A DNA stretch of 64,000 nt from Asticcacaulis excentricus (GTDB lineage: Bacteria > Pseudomonadota > Alphaproteobacteria > Caulobacterales > Caulobacteraceae): positions 464,001 through 528,000 of the forward strand of contig NZ_AP018828.1 of assembly GCF_003966695.1 (NCBI RefSeq), read 5' to 3'. This document shows, piece after piece, positions 35,815-44,650 of the stretch (positions are counted from its first letter, which is position 1; each line of letters begins with the position of its first letter). Made by a program: the position numbers and the translations under genes. The notes beneath the pieces are model-generated. The model was not told where the DNA came from, searched no databases, and saw only the letters and a program-made list of their open reading frames with translations.

Positions 35815-36942
35815 TCATTCTGCGGGAGAGGAGCCGGGAGGACAGCCATCAGCTTTGCAGGGCAGCGTGTCGTCCCACCAGATGAGCCGCACCACCCAAT
35901 CGCCGGGTTCAATGCGAGGATCGGTCGCCAGGGAAAGAACCTGTCCCGCACGGGGGGCATTGATCGTCGCCACTGTGTCGCCGAAGGGGTTGTGCACGGT
36001 GAACAGAGGCTGTCCGGCCGTGACCGTATCACCCAGCTTCACCCTAAGGCGGGCCCAGCCGCCTTTCGGCGATTTGACATTGCCAATTGCGTTGCCGACA
36101 AACGGCTTGCCCGGTCCTTCGGCCTTACCCGCCAGCATGCCACGCGTGATCATCAGATTGCGCAGGCCCGACAGGGTGCGTGCGATCATCGGCTCGTCAA
36201 AGGTTTCGGGCGCGCCCAGTTCGTAGGTTACGGCCGGTACGCCAATGGCGTTCAGCATGTTCTCAACAGCGCCATCGACGCCGGGGTCCATATTGATGAC
36301 ATCAGGTTTCAGAGCGTCGGCGATTTTGCGCGCCTCGCCCGTCTGGGCAAAGATATAGGCCGGATAGGTGGTCCCCCGCGACTGGGTATGGAGGTCAACG
36401 GCGAAGTCGGCATTCCCGACAAACAATTGGGTCCAGATGCGATGATCGTAACGCGTGGCCGGGTTGCCTGTCGCTTCATCGGGATGGGGTACGCTGGGCA
36501 TCAGGCGGTTAAGATTGTCTCCGCCGGTGCCGATCACGTCAGAGGTAAAGCCGCGTGTAGAATGCAGGAGGCCTGGCGTATTCAACCCCGGAATGGCCAC
36601 GATGGTGCCGCTGAGGCTGTCCGGGCTGAGGGTTTCCGCCAGCGTATGGATCACCGCAATGCCATTCAGCTCATCGCCATGGATGCCGGCGGTGAGCAGC
36701 AGTTTCGGCCCCGGTTTCGCGCCCTTGATCACCACGACCGGAATATACCAGCCCTGACCGATAGAGGTGTCGAGTACGCGGAACCACAATCGGGTTTTGC
36801 CAGCGGGCAGGTCCGCGACCTCCAGTCTGTCAACGACCTTCACGCCGTCGATGCGGTCGCCGGTATAGGTCGTAGCGGCGGAAAGCGGCGTGGCCAGCGT
36901 AAGCAGGACGAAGGCAGCGAGGCTAAAAAGACGTGAGCGCAT
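35815..36942 (-). CDS. exported M14-family hydrolase, succinylglutamate desuccinylase/aspartoacylase type
   Basis: 375 residues with an N-terminal signal peptide (MRSRLFSLAAFVLLTLATPLSA). The zinc site starts with GIHGDELNGI (HxxE type, His/Glu near 88-91), followed by IPGLNTPGLL, the Asn/Arg segment DNLNRLMP, and the third zinc histidine in VDLHTQSRG. A biotinyl-like C-terminal beta domain (LGDTVTAGQPLFTVHNPFG) is typical of this subfamily. Relatives remove N-acyl groups or C-terminal residues from acidic amino acids. Export to the periplasm and its place beside the cyanophycinase-type fusion suggest work on aspartyl peptides; that is inference. ATG 36942 was chosen for the signal peptide. 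Confidence 0.85.
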   Translation of the reverse strand: MRSRLFSLAAFVLLTLATPLSAATTYTGDRIDGVKVVDRLEVADLPAGKTRLWFRVLDTSIGQGWYIPVVVIKGAKPGPKLLLTAGIHGDELNGIAVIHTLAETLSPDSLSGTIVAIPGLNTPGLLHSTRGFTSDVIGTGGDNLNRLMPSVPHPDEATGNPATRYDHRIWTQLFVGNADFAVDLHTQSRGTTYPAYIFAQTGEARKIADALKPDVINMDPGVDGAVENMLNAIGVPAVTYELGAPETFDEPMIARTLSGLRNLMITRGMLAGKAEGPGKPFVGNAIGNVKSPKGGWARLRVKLGDTVTAGQPLFTVHNPFGDTVATINAPRAGQVLSLATDPRIEPGDWVVRLIWWDDTLPCKADGCPPGSSPAE

Positions 36943-37084
36943 ACGGGCAATCCAGACTAATCCGACGCTTACCTTAGCCCTGCACCGCTGCGGTGTCCAT
37001 TGGCCGCATATGACGTCAAGGCACCTTAACGCCAACGCTAAATTCGCTTAGACATATATGTATGGCTGGTCAGGAGATACCCTC

Positions 37085-38866
37085 ATGAAAACGCTTTACG
37101 CCGTTGTGGTCGTGTTGGTCTGTTGTGCCTCAGCCGCGTTGGCCAAGCCCAGACCGGCGGATATGGCCTTTGTGAACGGGCGCATCCATACGGTCGATGC
37201 CTCCGACACGGTTGTGCAGGCCGTCGCCTTGCGTGATGGGCGGATCGTCTATGTCGGCGATGATGGGGGGGCTAAGGCTCTGATCGGACGCAAGACGCGC
37301 ACTTTTGATCTCAAAGGTCGCATGGTCCTGCCCGGCCTGATCGATGGTCATATGCACCCGCAATCGGGAGGCTTGCGCGAACTGAGTTGCAATCTGCGTT
37401 ATGAGCCGCTGACGGTTCCCCAGTTTCAGGCAAAGATTCAGGACTGTCTCGACGCCGAGCCGGGGGCTGGCCCTGAGGACTGGCTGACGGTCATCAACTG
37501 GTACGAACAGGCCATGCAGCCCGAAGGCACGGTCTTAAGCCACACCGATCTTGACGGGCTTAAGACCACGCGACCGATCATGGTCCGCTCGTCGTTCGGT
37601 CACTCCAACCTGACCAACCGGCGTGGCCTTGACATCGCGGGCATCACCCGCGACACGCCTGACCCCAAGGATGGCCTTATCCGGCGGGATGCGAATGGCG
37701 CGCCCACCGGTCGCTTCGAAGACGCGGCGCAGGCCCTGATCAGCCAGCACGTCCCGCCGCCGGACGCGGCGACCCATCTCAAGGCGACCCGGATCGCTCT
37801 CAAAATGATGCGTGCGCAGGGGATTACGAGCTTCCTTGACGCCTACACCGATATTGAGACCCTCACGGCCTATGGCGAGGTGATGCGCGCGGGTGAACTC
37901 ACGGCGCGCGGGCATTTCGGGGTGCTGATCGATTCGGGCACGGATTACGACGCCGGTAAGGCCGTGGCGGAGGTGGTTCGCCAGAAGCAGACCTATGAGC
38001 GGGTTGCCAAAGGCACCGAGCCGGGCTTGCGCCTTCATACCGCCAAGCTGTTTCTGGATGGGGTGGTGGCCGCGCCGTCACTGACCGGGGTTATGCTGGC
38101 GCCTTATTTTGAGAATGCCGGTACGGCAGCCGTCCCACACTGGCGGCCAGGCAAAAGCCGGGGCCCTCAGCCCTATTTCAGCGACGCCCAGTTGCAGGAT
38201 ACCCTGATCCGCCTCGCGGATGCCGGACTTGATGCGCATATGCACGCCGACGGTGACGGCGCGGTGCGTCAGGCGCTGGATGCCGTGGCCGCCTTGCGCG
38301 CGGCGCGTCCGCAAAGCCCTGTCCGCCCGGCGATTGCCCACGCTGAACTGGTCGATCCGGCTGACTACAGCCGTTTTGGTGAACTGAATGCCTTGCCGGT
38401 GCTGTCGTTTCAGTGGGGCAAGCCGGGACCGGATACGGTGGACAGCGTCCGCGACTATCTGGGACCTGCGCGCCACGCGCTCTTTGAACCTTCGGGGTTG
38501 CTGGAGATTTACGGGGCGCGCCTCGTGTTCGGCAGCGACTGGCCGGTGGATACGCTCAACGAATGGCTCGCGCTGCAAATTGCGGTGACGCGGCGCGCCG
38601 TTGGGGCGGAGGCGCAAAAATATCCTGGACGTCTGGGCGTTGACCCCGGCCTGTCATTGACACAGGCCATACGCGCCATGACCATCAATGCCGCCTATAG
38701 TCTGCATCAGGAGCGCGAAGTGGGCTCAATCGAAGTCGGCAAGATGGCCGACCTGATCGTTATTGACCGTGATCTGTTCGCCATTCCCCCCGAAGAGATC
38801 AGCGGCACAAAGGTCCTGCTGACCCTCGTCGGTGGTCAGGTGGTTTATCAGGCAGGAGATTTGTAA
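37085..38866 (+). CDS. exported amidohydrolase (YtcJ-like, amidohydrolase 3 family)
   Basis: 593 residues with signal peptide (MKTLYAVVVVLVCCASAALA). Metal-dependent amidohydrolase barrel: VLPGLIDGHMHPQSGG gives the HxH metal pair, followed by later histidines in LDAHMHADGDG and IAHAEL and the Asp in VFGSDWPVD. It ends with the beta-sandwich return GKMADLIVIDRDLF. YtcJ-like enzymes hydrolyse N-acyl or amide bonds; substrate unknown. AGGAG precedes the ATG. Divergent from the M14-like gene with a 142-base gap, and followed by a bidirectional terminator shared with the TonB receptor gene. Confidence 0.9.
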   Translation: MKTLYAVVVVLVCCASAALAKPRPADMAFVNGRIHTVDASDTVVQAVALRDGRIVYVGDDGGAKALIGRKTRTFDLKGRMVLPGLIDGHMHPQSGGLRELSCNLRYEPLTVPQFQAKIQDCLDAEPGAGPEDWLTVINWYEQAMQPEGTVLSHTDLDGLKTTRPIMVRSSFGHSNLTNRRGLDIAGITRDTPDPKDGLIRRDANGAPTGRFEDAAQALISQHVPPPDAATHLKATRIALKMMRAQGITSFLDAYTDIETLTAYGEVMRAGELTARGHFGVLIDSGTDYDAGKAVAEVVRQKQTYERVAKGTEPGLRLHTAKLFLDGVVAAPSLTGVMLAPYFENAGTAAVPHWRPGKSRGPQPYFSDAQLQDTLIRLADAGLDAHMHADGDGAVRQALDAVAALRAARPQSPVRPAIAHAELVDPADYSRFGELNALPVLSFQWGKPGPDTVDSVRDYLGPARHALFEPSGLLEIYGARLVFGSDWPVDTLNEWLALQIAVTRRAVGAEAQKYPGRLGVDPGLSLTQAIRAMTINAAYSLHQEREVGSIEVGKMADLIVIDRDLFAIPPEEISGTKVLLTLVGGQVVYQAGDL

Positions 38867-38870
38867 AACA

Positions 38871-38902
38871 GAAAGGCCGGGATCGCTCCCGGCCTTTCGT
38901 TT
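38871..38902. terminator. bidirectional terminator between amidohydrolase and TonB receptor genes
   Basis: GAAAGGCCGGGA-TCGC-TCCCGGCCTTTC followed by GTTTTTT on the plus strand. Confidence 0.85.
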
Positions 38903-38903
38903 T

Positions 38904-41672
38904 TTAATCCAGCTTATAGGTCACCTGCAGGAAGCCCGATCGGCCGATCCCATCGTACCAGCTTGTGTTGTAGTAGGGGTAGCTGACCCACGTCGTGTCA
39001 GAGGGCGGCTTTTTGTCGAACAGGTTGGTGATAGCCAGAGAGACGCGCACCTTGTCATTGACCTTGTACTGCGCCGAGCCGTTATAGGTGGTGTAGGAGC
39101 CGACCCAGGCGTTTTCATCGTAGTTTGGCAGACGGCTCAGATGGTTGCCGGAGAGATTGAAGCTCCACGCGCCCTTCTCCAGATTGGCGGTGATCGAGGC
39201 CTTGTCGCGCGGAATATAGTAGCTGGAATCGTTGGCCAGCTTGTTGATTGCCGGGTCGCCCACATAGCGCGTATAGTCGTGGTCGATGGTGTGCGTATAG
39301 TTGCCGGTCAGGCTTAGCTTGCCGATGGGGGTTTGCAGGCGGGCATGGGCCGACAGGTCCACACCGGATGTGCTTTCCACCGACACGTTGATCGGGCTGA
39401 CGAAGACCTGCGTGATATCGCCGTCGCTATCGCGCGTAACGCGGGCAATCGCGTCCTGACAGGTCGGGGTATTAATGTTTTGCAGGCCGGCGCGGCATTC
39501 GCCTTCGGTCCGCGTCAGATTGTTGACCAGCAGATCCTCAACCTGACCCTTCATGTCGATCTTGAAGTAATCCACGCTGATGTCAAAAGCGCGGCTTGGG
39601 GCCCAGACGAAACCGGTGTTGAACGATTCCGAGGTTTCCGGCTCAAGCTTGAGATTGCCGCCGGTACGGACGCGAATACGCGGCCCGCGACCGCAGTCCG
39701 ACGGGTAGTCTCCATCCTGAATACACTGATAGTAGTCGGTGGCGCGCCCTTCTTCAAAGCCGGTGCCGCGATAGACGTAGTTGAGGTCAGGGGCGCGGAA
39801 GCCCGTACCCCAGGCGGCCCGGAACAGCAGGGTGTCCAATGGGCGGTATTCCAGGCCAATATTATAGGTCGTCTCGGCCACACTATTGCCGGCATAGTCG
39901 AACGTGTCGTAACGCGCCGCCAGACTGGATTGCAAGGTGGAGAGCAGGGGCACGGAGAATTCAACGGCCGCGGCTGCGTGCGTGCGATGCCCTTTGGAAG
40001 TAAAGTCCACCCAGCTGAAATAGTAGGGCTGCGTCGCCTTCGGGTCGGTGCCCTGATTGAAGTTCTGACGGCCCGTTTCGATAATGGCACTGAAACCGAC
40101 CGGGCCCGCCGGCATCTGGAACAGCTCCTGCGTGCCCAGTTGCAGCGAGGCCTGAACAACCGATGAGCGCGGCTTATAGACGCTTTCTTCACGGATCGAC
40201 TCGAACTCCGCCGGGGTCAGGGGCGTGTAGAAGCGTGTCGGGTTGGCGTTGAACACCGGCAGGCCGTAGCCGTCATCTTCGCCCAGATAGGCGTCATCCG
40301 TATCCATGCCCAGTTGCGGCCCAAGGAACAGCGCATTGGCCTTGGCCACATTGATCATGGGGAAGGTCACCTTGGCGTTATAGGCGCTGGCGCTGATGGC
40401 CGCCTCATACGTCCATTTTTCAGCAAAGGTGCCCCGGATGCCCGGCGTGAGGGTGATCGTTTTCGAGTCCACCGTGCGCATGGCGCGGTCCAGCCCGCCC
40501 ATCTCTTCCGGCGTGAAGATACGGTACCAGTTATCGGTGTCTTCGCGAGAAGCGTGGGCATTGTAGAAGTCGCCCACATCATTGCCGTCGGCGTCCTGAT
40601 ACCCCCACGACAACGGACGCTTGAGCAGCTTCAGCTTGCTGAATCCCACCTGCGCGTCAAGGAAGAGGTGCGTGTTGTCGTTCAGGTCGTAGGTGAAGGA
40701 CCCGACAAAGTTGGCGCTTTTGCGGTCTGAGACGACGGTGCGATAGCCCTGAGCCGTCTGCGAACCGCAATAGGTGCCGTCATAATAGGGGTCGCTCTGC
40801 ACCGTTGTGGTGCCGCCATTGGTGGACGCCGTGCGCGCGCAATCGGCAGCCGACGGGTTGATGGCATAGACATCGTAATCCACGCGCAGCCAGTTGGTCA
40901 CCCCCATCTGATAGGCGGGGTCGGGGGCGTCGGCGGTCGAGTCCTGACGCTTGCGCTGATAGCCATAGACCGGGTCCTGGATCATCACTTCGCCGCCGAA
41001 GACTCCGTGGAACTTGCCGAAGTCAAAGCCGGATGACGCATTGAAGCGGTGTGAGGCACCGCCGCCCTGTTCGGTCCAGCCGTAGCGGTAGTCGAAGGTC
41101 GTGCCGTCGGCGTGCTGCTTGAGCTTGAAGTTGACGACACCGGCAAGGGCGTCCGAACCGTAGATGGCCGAGGCCGATCCGCTCAGCACTTCGATGGCAT
41201 CGACCATGCCCAGCGGGATGTTCGAAATATCGGTGAAGTTTGAATCGCCGTTATAGGGCATCGGATAGTCGGCGACGCGGCGGCCATTGACCATGACCAG
41301 AGTATGGTTCGGGCCAAGGCCGCGCAGGTTCACCTGCTGGGCCCCCGGCGAATAGTCGGCCGCGTTGCCCGATTGCATGCTCTGTGTTTCACCGCTGTTC
41401 TGGGTGAGGGTCTTCAGCACATCCGGCACATTAGCGAAGCCGCCGGCACGGATCTGGTCAGAGGTGATGACGGTCACGGGAGCCGGGCCTTCCTTGCGCA
41501 CCCGTGGGATGCGTGAGCCCACAACCGTCACCACCTGCGGTTCTTCGGCCGAGACCGGTTCACTGGTGGCGGGGGTCGTTTGCGCCAGCGCTGCCGTGGC
41601 CGCAAGTCCATACAGGCTGCACCCCATCATCAGGCTCAACTTGCAATAGGTGGTGAGGCGGTTCTGCGGCAT
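38904..41672 (-). CDS. TonB-dependent outer membrane receptor
   Basis: 922 residues. Signal peptide to about residue 30, a TonB-box-like VVTVVGSRIPR near 47-57, the plug domain (about 60-185: NVPDVLKTLTQ, VNLRGLGPNHTLVMVNGRR, IEVLSGSASAIYGSDALAG) and a long beta-barrel ending FLQVTYKLD with aromatic/hydrophobic terminal strand. This is the large receptor type used by Caulobacterales for sugars, peptides and other polymers, not a siderophore-specific signature. It is divergent from the cyanophycinase-type fusion (204-base shared gap), so coordinated control is likely. GGAG lies before the ATG. Confidence 0.94.
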   Translation of the reverse strand: MPQNRLTTYCKLSLMMGCSLYGLAATAALAQTTPATSEPVSAEEPQVVTVVGSRIPRVRKEGPAPVTVITSDQIRAGGFANVPDVLKTLTQNSGETQSMQSGNAADYSPGAQQVNLRGLGPNHTLVMVNGRRVADYPMPYNGDSNFTDISNIPLGMVDAIEVLSGSASAIYGSDALAGVVNFKLKQHADGTTFDYRYGWTEQGGGASHRFNASSGFDFGKFHGVFGGEVMIQDPVYGYQRKRQDSTADAPDPAYQMGVTNWLRVDYDVYAINPSAADCARTASTNGGTTTVQSDPYYDGTYCGSQTAQGYRTVVSDRKSANFVGSFTYDLNDNTHLFLDAQVGFSKLKLLKRPLSWGYQDADGNDVGDFYNAHASREDTDNWYRIFTPEEMGGLDRAMRTVDSKTITLTPGIRGTFAEKWTYEAAISASAYNAKVTFPMINVAKANALFLGPQLGMDTDDAYLGEDDGYGLPVFNANPTRFYTPLTPAEFESIREESVYKPRSSVVQASLQLGTQELFQMPAGPVGFSAIIETGRQNFNQGTDPKATQPYYFSWVDFTSKGHRTHAAAAVEFSVPLLSTLQSSLAARYDTFDYAGNSVAETTYNIGLEYRPLDTLLFRAAWGTGFRAPDLNYVYRGTGFEEGRATDYYQCIQDGDYPSDCGRGPRIRVRTGGNLKLEPETSESFNTGFVWAPSRAFDISVDYFKIDMKGQVEDLLVNNLTRTEGECRAGLQNINTPTCQDAIARVTRDSDGDITQVFVSPINVSVESTSGVDLSAHARLQTPIGKLSLTGNYTHTIDHDYTRYVGDPAINKLANDSSYYIPRDKASITANLEKGAWSFNLSGNHLSRLPNYDENAWVGSYTTYNGSAQYKVNDKVRVSLAITNLFDKKPPSDTTWVSYPYYNTSWYDGIGRSGFLQVTYKLD

Positions 41673-41876
41673 CAGGCAATCTCCAGTCCATTGGTGCGAC
41701 GGTGACATCTCCGGCCGTCCGGCAGATTTTATTGCAAACCGGACATTTCGCGGAGATTTCGTGTCTTAAGCGGGCCGTATTTTACTTTTTCACGCAATCA
41801 TTTTGTTGTCGCGTCATAAATTCTCCGTCAAGGTGACGTAAATTTGTTGCACTCACATACCGCACAGGAGACTGAA
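41673..41876. promoter_or_regulatory. divergent promoter region between the TonB receptor and the fusion hydrolase
   Basis: 204 bases, AT-richer than the genes. It must hold both promoters. No strong palindrome was found; TTGTTG...CATAAATT near 41801-41822 is a weak candidate for the rightward promoter. Confidence 0.4.
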
Positions 41877-43820
41877 ATGCGCCGTCTGATCGTGAGCCTC
41901 GCCCTGTGTGTTCTGGCTATGGCCCTGCCCGCGCAGGCGAAACCCAAAAGCTGGACAGGTGGGCCGGGCTACAAGACCTTTGTTATTGGGGATGAAAGCC
42001 GCCCGACCCCCGGTGAGGTGAAGGGCGGGCTTTTGATGTCCGGCGGCGGGGACTGGGCCTATGAGGCGTTTCGCTGGTTCGTCAATCGCGCCGGCAACGG
42101 CCATATCGTGGTGCTGCGCGCCTCAGGGACGACGGAATCGCAGGACGAATTCTATAACGGCGTTAAGGGTGTCACGAGCGTTCGCACCTTTTTGTTCACC
42201 GATCGGAAGGCGGCCTCTGACCCGAAACTTCTGGCGGCGGTTCGCAAGGCCGATGGCATCTTTCTGGCCGGTGGGGATCAGGCGCGCTACGTGCGTTACT
42301 GGAAAGGGACGCCGCTGAATCAACTGATCGATGCCCATGTCGCAGCCGGAAAGCCTTTGGGCGGCACCAGTGCGGGGCTGGCGGTGCAGGGGAGCTGGGC
42401 CTACGGGGCTATGGATGGCGGCAGCGTCACCTCGCCGGAGGCGCTGAAAGACCCGCTGGGGCCAGCGGTCACCATGGTCGGTGATTTCCTGCATTTCGAG
42501 CTTTTGACCCGGATTGTCACCGACAGCCACTTTGCCGAACGTGACCGTCTGGGCCGTCTGTTTGCCTTTGTGGTCAAGGCTAATCAACTCAGGGCCTCGC
42601 CCACCGTGCGCTATGCCCAGCCGCTGGTGGGGCTTGGCATAGACGAAGAAGCCGCGCTGACTGTTGAAGCCGACGGCACGGCGCGTGTCCACACCGACAA
42701 GGATGGCAAGGCGTGGCTGGTTGCGGGCGGTGAGGTGACAGACCTCGAACCTGGCAAGCCGCTGAACCTGCAAGGGGTTTCTGTTATAGGTATCGGCAAA
42801 TCCTCAACCTTTAACATCCGGACGCTGGCGGTCGGTAACCCGGCCTTCACCCGCACCTATGACGTCAAAGACGGTGTGGTGACACAGCGCTTGCACTGGT
42901 CGCTGGCCCTCCACGGCGGGGCAGGGGTCATTGAGCGCGCCAACATGCCGCCGGAGAAGGAGGCGCGCTATCGGGCCTCTCTGACGCAGGCGCTTGAGGT
43001 GGGGCAGAAGGTGCTGGCGGGCGGCGGAAGCGCGCTTGAGGCCGTCGAAGCCACGGCGCGCGTGCTGGAAGACGATCCCTTGTTCAACGCCGGCCGGGGC
43101 GCGGTCATTGCCGCCGATGGTAAGGCCTATCTCGATGCCGCCATCATGGACGGCGGCACGATGAAGGCGGGGGCGGTTGCGGGTGTCACGCGCACAAAAA
43201 ACCCTATCCGTCTGGCGCGCCGGGTGATGGATAAGACGCGCCATGTGTTTCTCGCTGGGGAAGGCGCGGACGCCTTCTCGGTGGCGCAGGGGCTTGAGCA
43301 GGTCGATCCGTCCTATTTCCTGACACCTGAGCGCCAGAAGGCGTTTGAGGCCTGGAAGGCGAAGAATCTGGCGGGCATCGACCGGTCGCACCTCTATGGC
43401 ACCATCGGCGTCGTCGCGCTTGACTCTGACGGCCATCTGGCGGCCGCCACCTCGACGGGCGGGCTGATGGGGAAACAGTGGGGCCGCATCGGTGATGCCC
43501 CGGTCATCGGGGCGGGCACCTATGCCCGCGACGGGGACTGCGCCGTTTCGGCGACGGGAACCGGTGAGTATTTCATTCGTGACAGCGCCGCGCGGCAGGT
43601 CTGTGACCGCGTGCGCTGGAATAAGGAAACGATTGATCAGGCCGCCTATAACACAATTATGTCGGTGGGGGCTCTGGGCGGCGATGGCGGTCTGATTGCC
43701 ATGGATAAGGATGGCAGGGCGGTGTTTGCGATCAATGATCTCGGCATGTACCGCGGGGCCGTGTCTTCGGACGCACCGACGCCACTCACCGGCATCTTTG
43801 CGGGTGAAGCGTTGAAGTAG
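41877..43820 (+). CDS. exported cyanophycinase-isoaspartyl peptidase fusion
   Basis: 647 residues in one frame. Signal peptide ends near AQA (residues 19-21). Residues about 30-320 are an S51 cyanophycinase: FLAGGDQARYVRYWKGTPL (129-147), nucleophile Ser165 in GGTSAGLAVQG, DSHFAERDRLGRLFAFV (216-232) and GIDEEAAL. Residues about 342-645 are a type 2 asparaginase/isoaspartyl peptidase: ALHGGAGVI, DDPLFNAGRGAV, the autocleavage and nucleophile site YGTIGVVALD with Thr509, ATSTGGLMGKQWGRIGD and ATGTGEYFIRD. Cyanophycinase releases beta-Asp-Arg dipeptides, which isoaspartyl peptidase splits, so the two halves are consecutive steps. CAGGAG precedes ATG 41877. Both active sites look complete. Real substrate is inferred. 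Confidence 0.9.
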   Translation: MRRLIVSLALCVLAMALPAQAKPKSWTGGPGYKTFVIGDESRPTPGEVKGGLLMSGGGDWAYEAFRWFVNRAGNGHIVVLRASGTTESQDEFYNGVKGVTSVRTFLFTDRKAASDPKLLAAVRKADGIFLAGGDQARYVRYWKGTPLNQLIDAHVAAGKPLGGTSAGLAVQGSWAYGAMDGGSVTSPEALKDPLGPAVTMVGDFLHFELLTRIVTDSHFAERDRLGRLFAFVVKANQLRASPTVRYAQPLVGLGIDEEAALTVEADGTARVHTDKDGKAWLVAGGEVTDLEPGKPLNLQGVSVIGIGKSSTFNIRTLAVGNPAFTRTYDVKDGVVTQRLHWSLALHGGAGVIERANMPPEKEARYRASLTQALEVGQKVLAGGGSALEAVEATARVLEDDPLFNAGRGAVIAADGKAYLDAAIMDGGTMKAGAVAGVTRTKNPIRLARRVMDKTRHVFLAGEGADAFSVAQGLEQVDPSYFLTPERQKAFEAWKAKNLAGIDRSHLYGTIGVVALDSDGHLAAATSTGGLMGKQWGRIGDAPVIGAGTYARDGDCAVSATGTGEYFIRDSAARQVCDRVRWNKETIDQAAYNTIMSVGALGGDGGLIAMDKDGRAVFAINDLGMYRGAVSSDAPTPLTGIFAGEALK

Positions 43821-43897
43821 GCCGTCCGCACCTCACCACCCTGAGATTGCGCAAACGGTTACGTGACTAAGCTGACGGCCAAAATTGCTCGTGACGG

Positions 43898-44419
43898 ATG
43901 CCCTCCACCATGGCCTTTCATCCCAAGTCCAGTCTCGCTCATCTCCTGCAGGCTCCGGTGCGCCCCGGCACGGTGCAGTGGATAGGTCTGCGACCGGAAC
44001 GGCGTGGTGACATGATCGTGGCGGACGAGGCCCATCTGTCACCTGAGGTTGGCTTAATCGGTGACCATTATCAGGGACGAAGTGGCAACCGGCACCTGAC
44101 GCTTATCGGCCAGGAGGACATACATGCGATCGCAAGCTTCCTCGGCGTGTCCGTGCAGGCGCACGCGCTTCGGCGCAACGTCGTCACCTCAGGGATCAAC
44201 CTGCTGGCGCTGAAGGATAAGCGCTTCCAGTTGGGTGTAGCGGTGCTGGAATACACCGGCGAATGCCATCCCTGCTCGCGCATGGAAGAGATATTTGGGG
44301 TCGGTGGTTATAACGCCGTGCGTGGACGTGGCGGGATCACCGCACGGGTCATTACGGGTGGCCGTTTTCGTGTTGGGGATCTTATGGTGCCAGAAGGTCA
44401 CGAGACATTGGGTACCTGA
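43898..44419 (+). CDS. MOSC domain protein
   Basis: 173 residues matching a stand-alone MOSC domain, the sulfur-carrier domain of molybdenum cofactor sulfurases and YiiM/YuaD-like proteins. Signatures are GLIGDHYQGRSGNRHLTLI, RRNVVTSGINL and the conserved cysteine segment GECHPCSRMEE. Function of such short forms is detoxification of N-hydroxylated compounds or unknown. ATG 43898 or 43910 are both possible. Same strand as the fusion hydrolase, 77 bases downstream, but probably unrelated. Confidence 0.85.
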   Translation: MPSTMAFHPKSSLAHLLQAPVRPGTVQWIGLRPERRGDMIVADEAHLSPEVGLIGDHYQGRSGNRHLTLIGQEDIHAIASFLGVSVQAHALRRNVVTSGINLLALKDKRFQLGVAVLEYTGECHPCSRMEEIFGVGGYNAVRGRGGITARVITGGRFRVGDLMVPEGHETLGT

Positions 44420-44439
44420 ATAAGGACTAAATGGGGATG

Positions 44440-44650
44440 CGCTTTATTCAGCATGGCTGCCATCGGTATTGGCAAAAAGGCGAGCCAGGAGGCTGGCGTG
44501 TCCAGACGAAGAGCCTGGACGTAGATTGCTGTTAGAGGCCCCAACACCAAAATGACCCGGCCACCATCATCGCGGCCATGCCCAGTTTGCGGTGCAGGTC
44601 GGTCCGTCCACGCCGGACAAATGCGACCTGAGCGGTAAGCACGAAGAGTT
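44440..44650 (-). pseudogene. remnant of a multi-helix membrane protein gene
   Basis: Read on the minus strand, one frame gives [20 protein letters not shown] then KLGMAAMMVAG before a stop. The next frame continues with VILVLGPLTAIYVQALRL and LAFLPIPMAAML. This matches the pattern of small DUF2306-like membrane proteins (RTDLHRxLG, later LAFLxIP). A frameshift near 44550 and missing ends show it is decayed. It abuts the arsH remnant at about 44640-44650. Confidence 0.4.

Noticed and set aside
35674-36936. 420-codon plus-strand frame over the M14-like gene
   Set aside because: It begins inside the dispersed repeat and is antisense to a gene with signal peptide and zinc motif.
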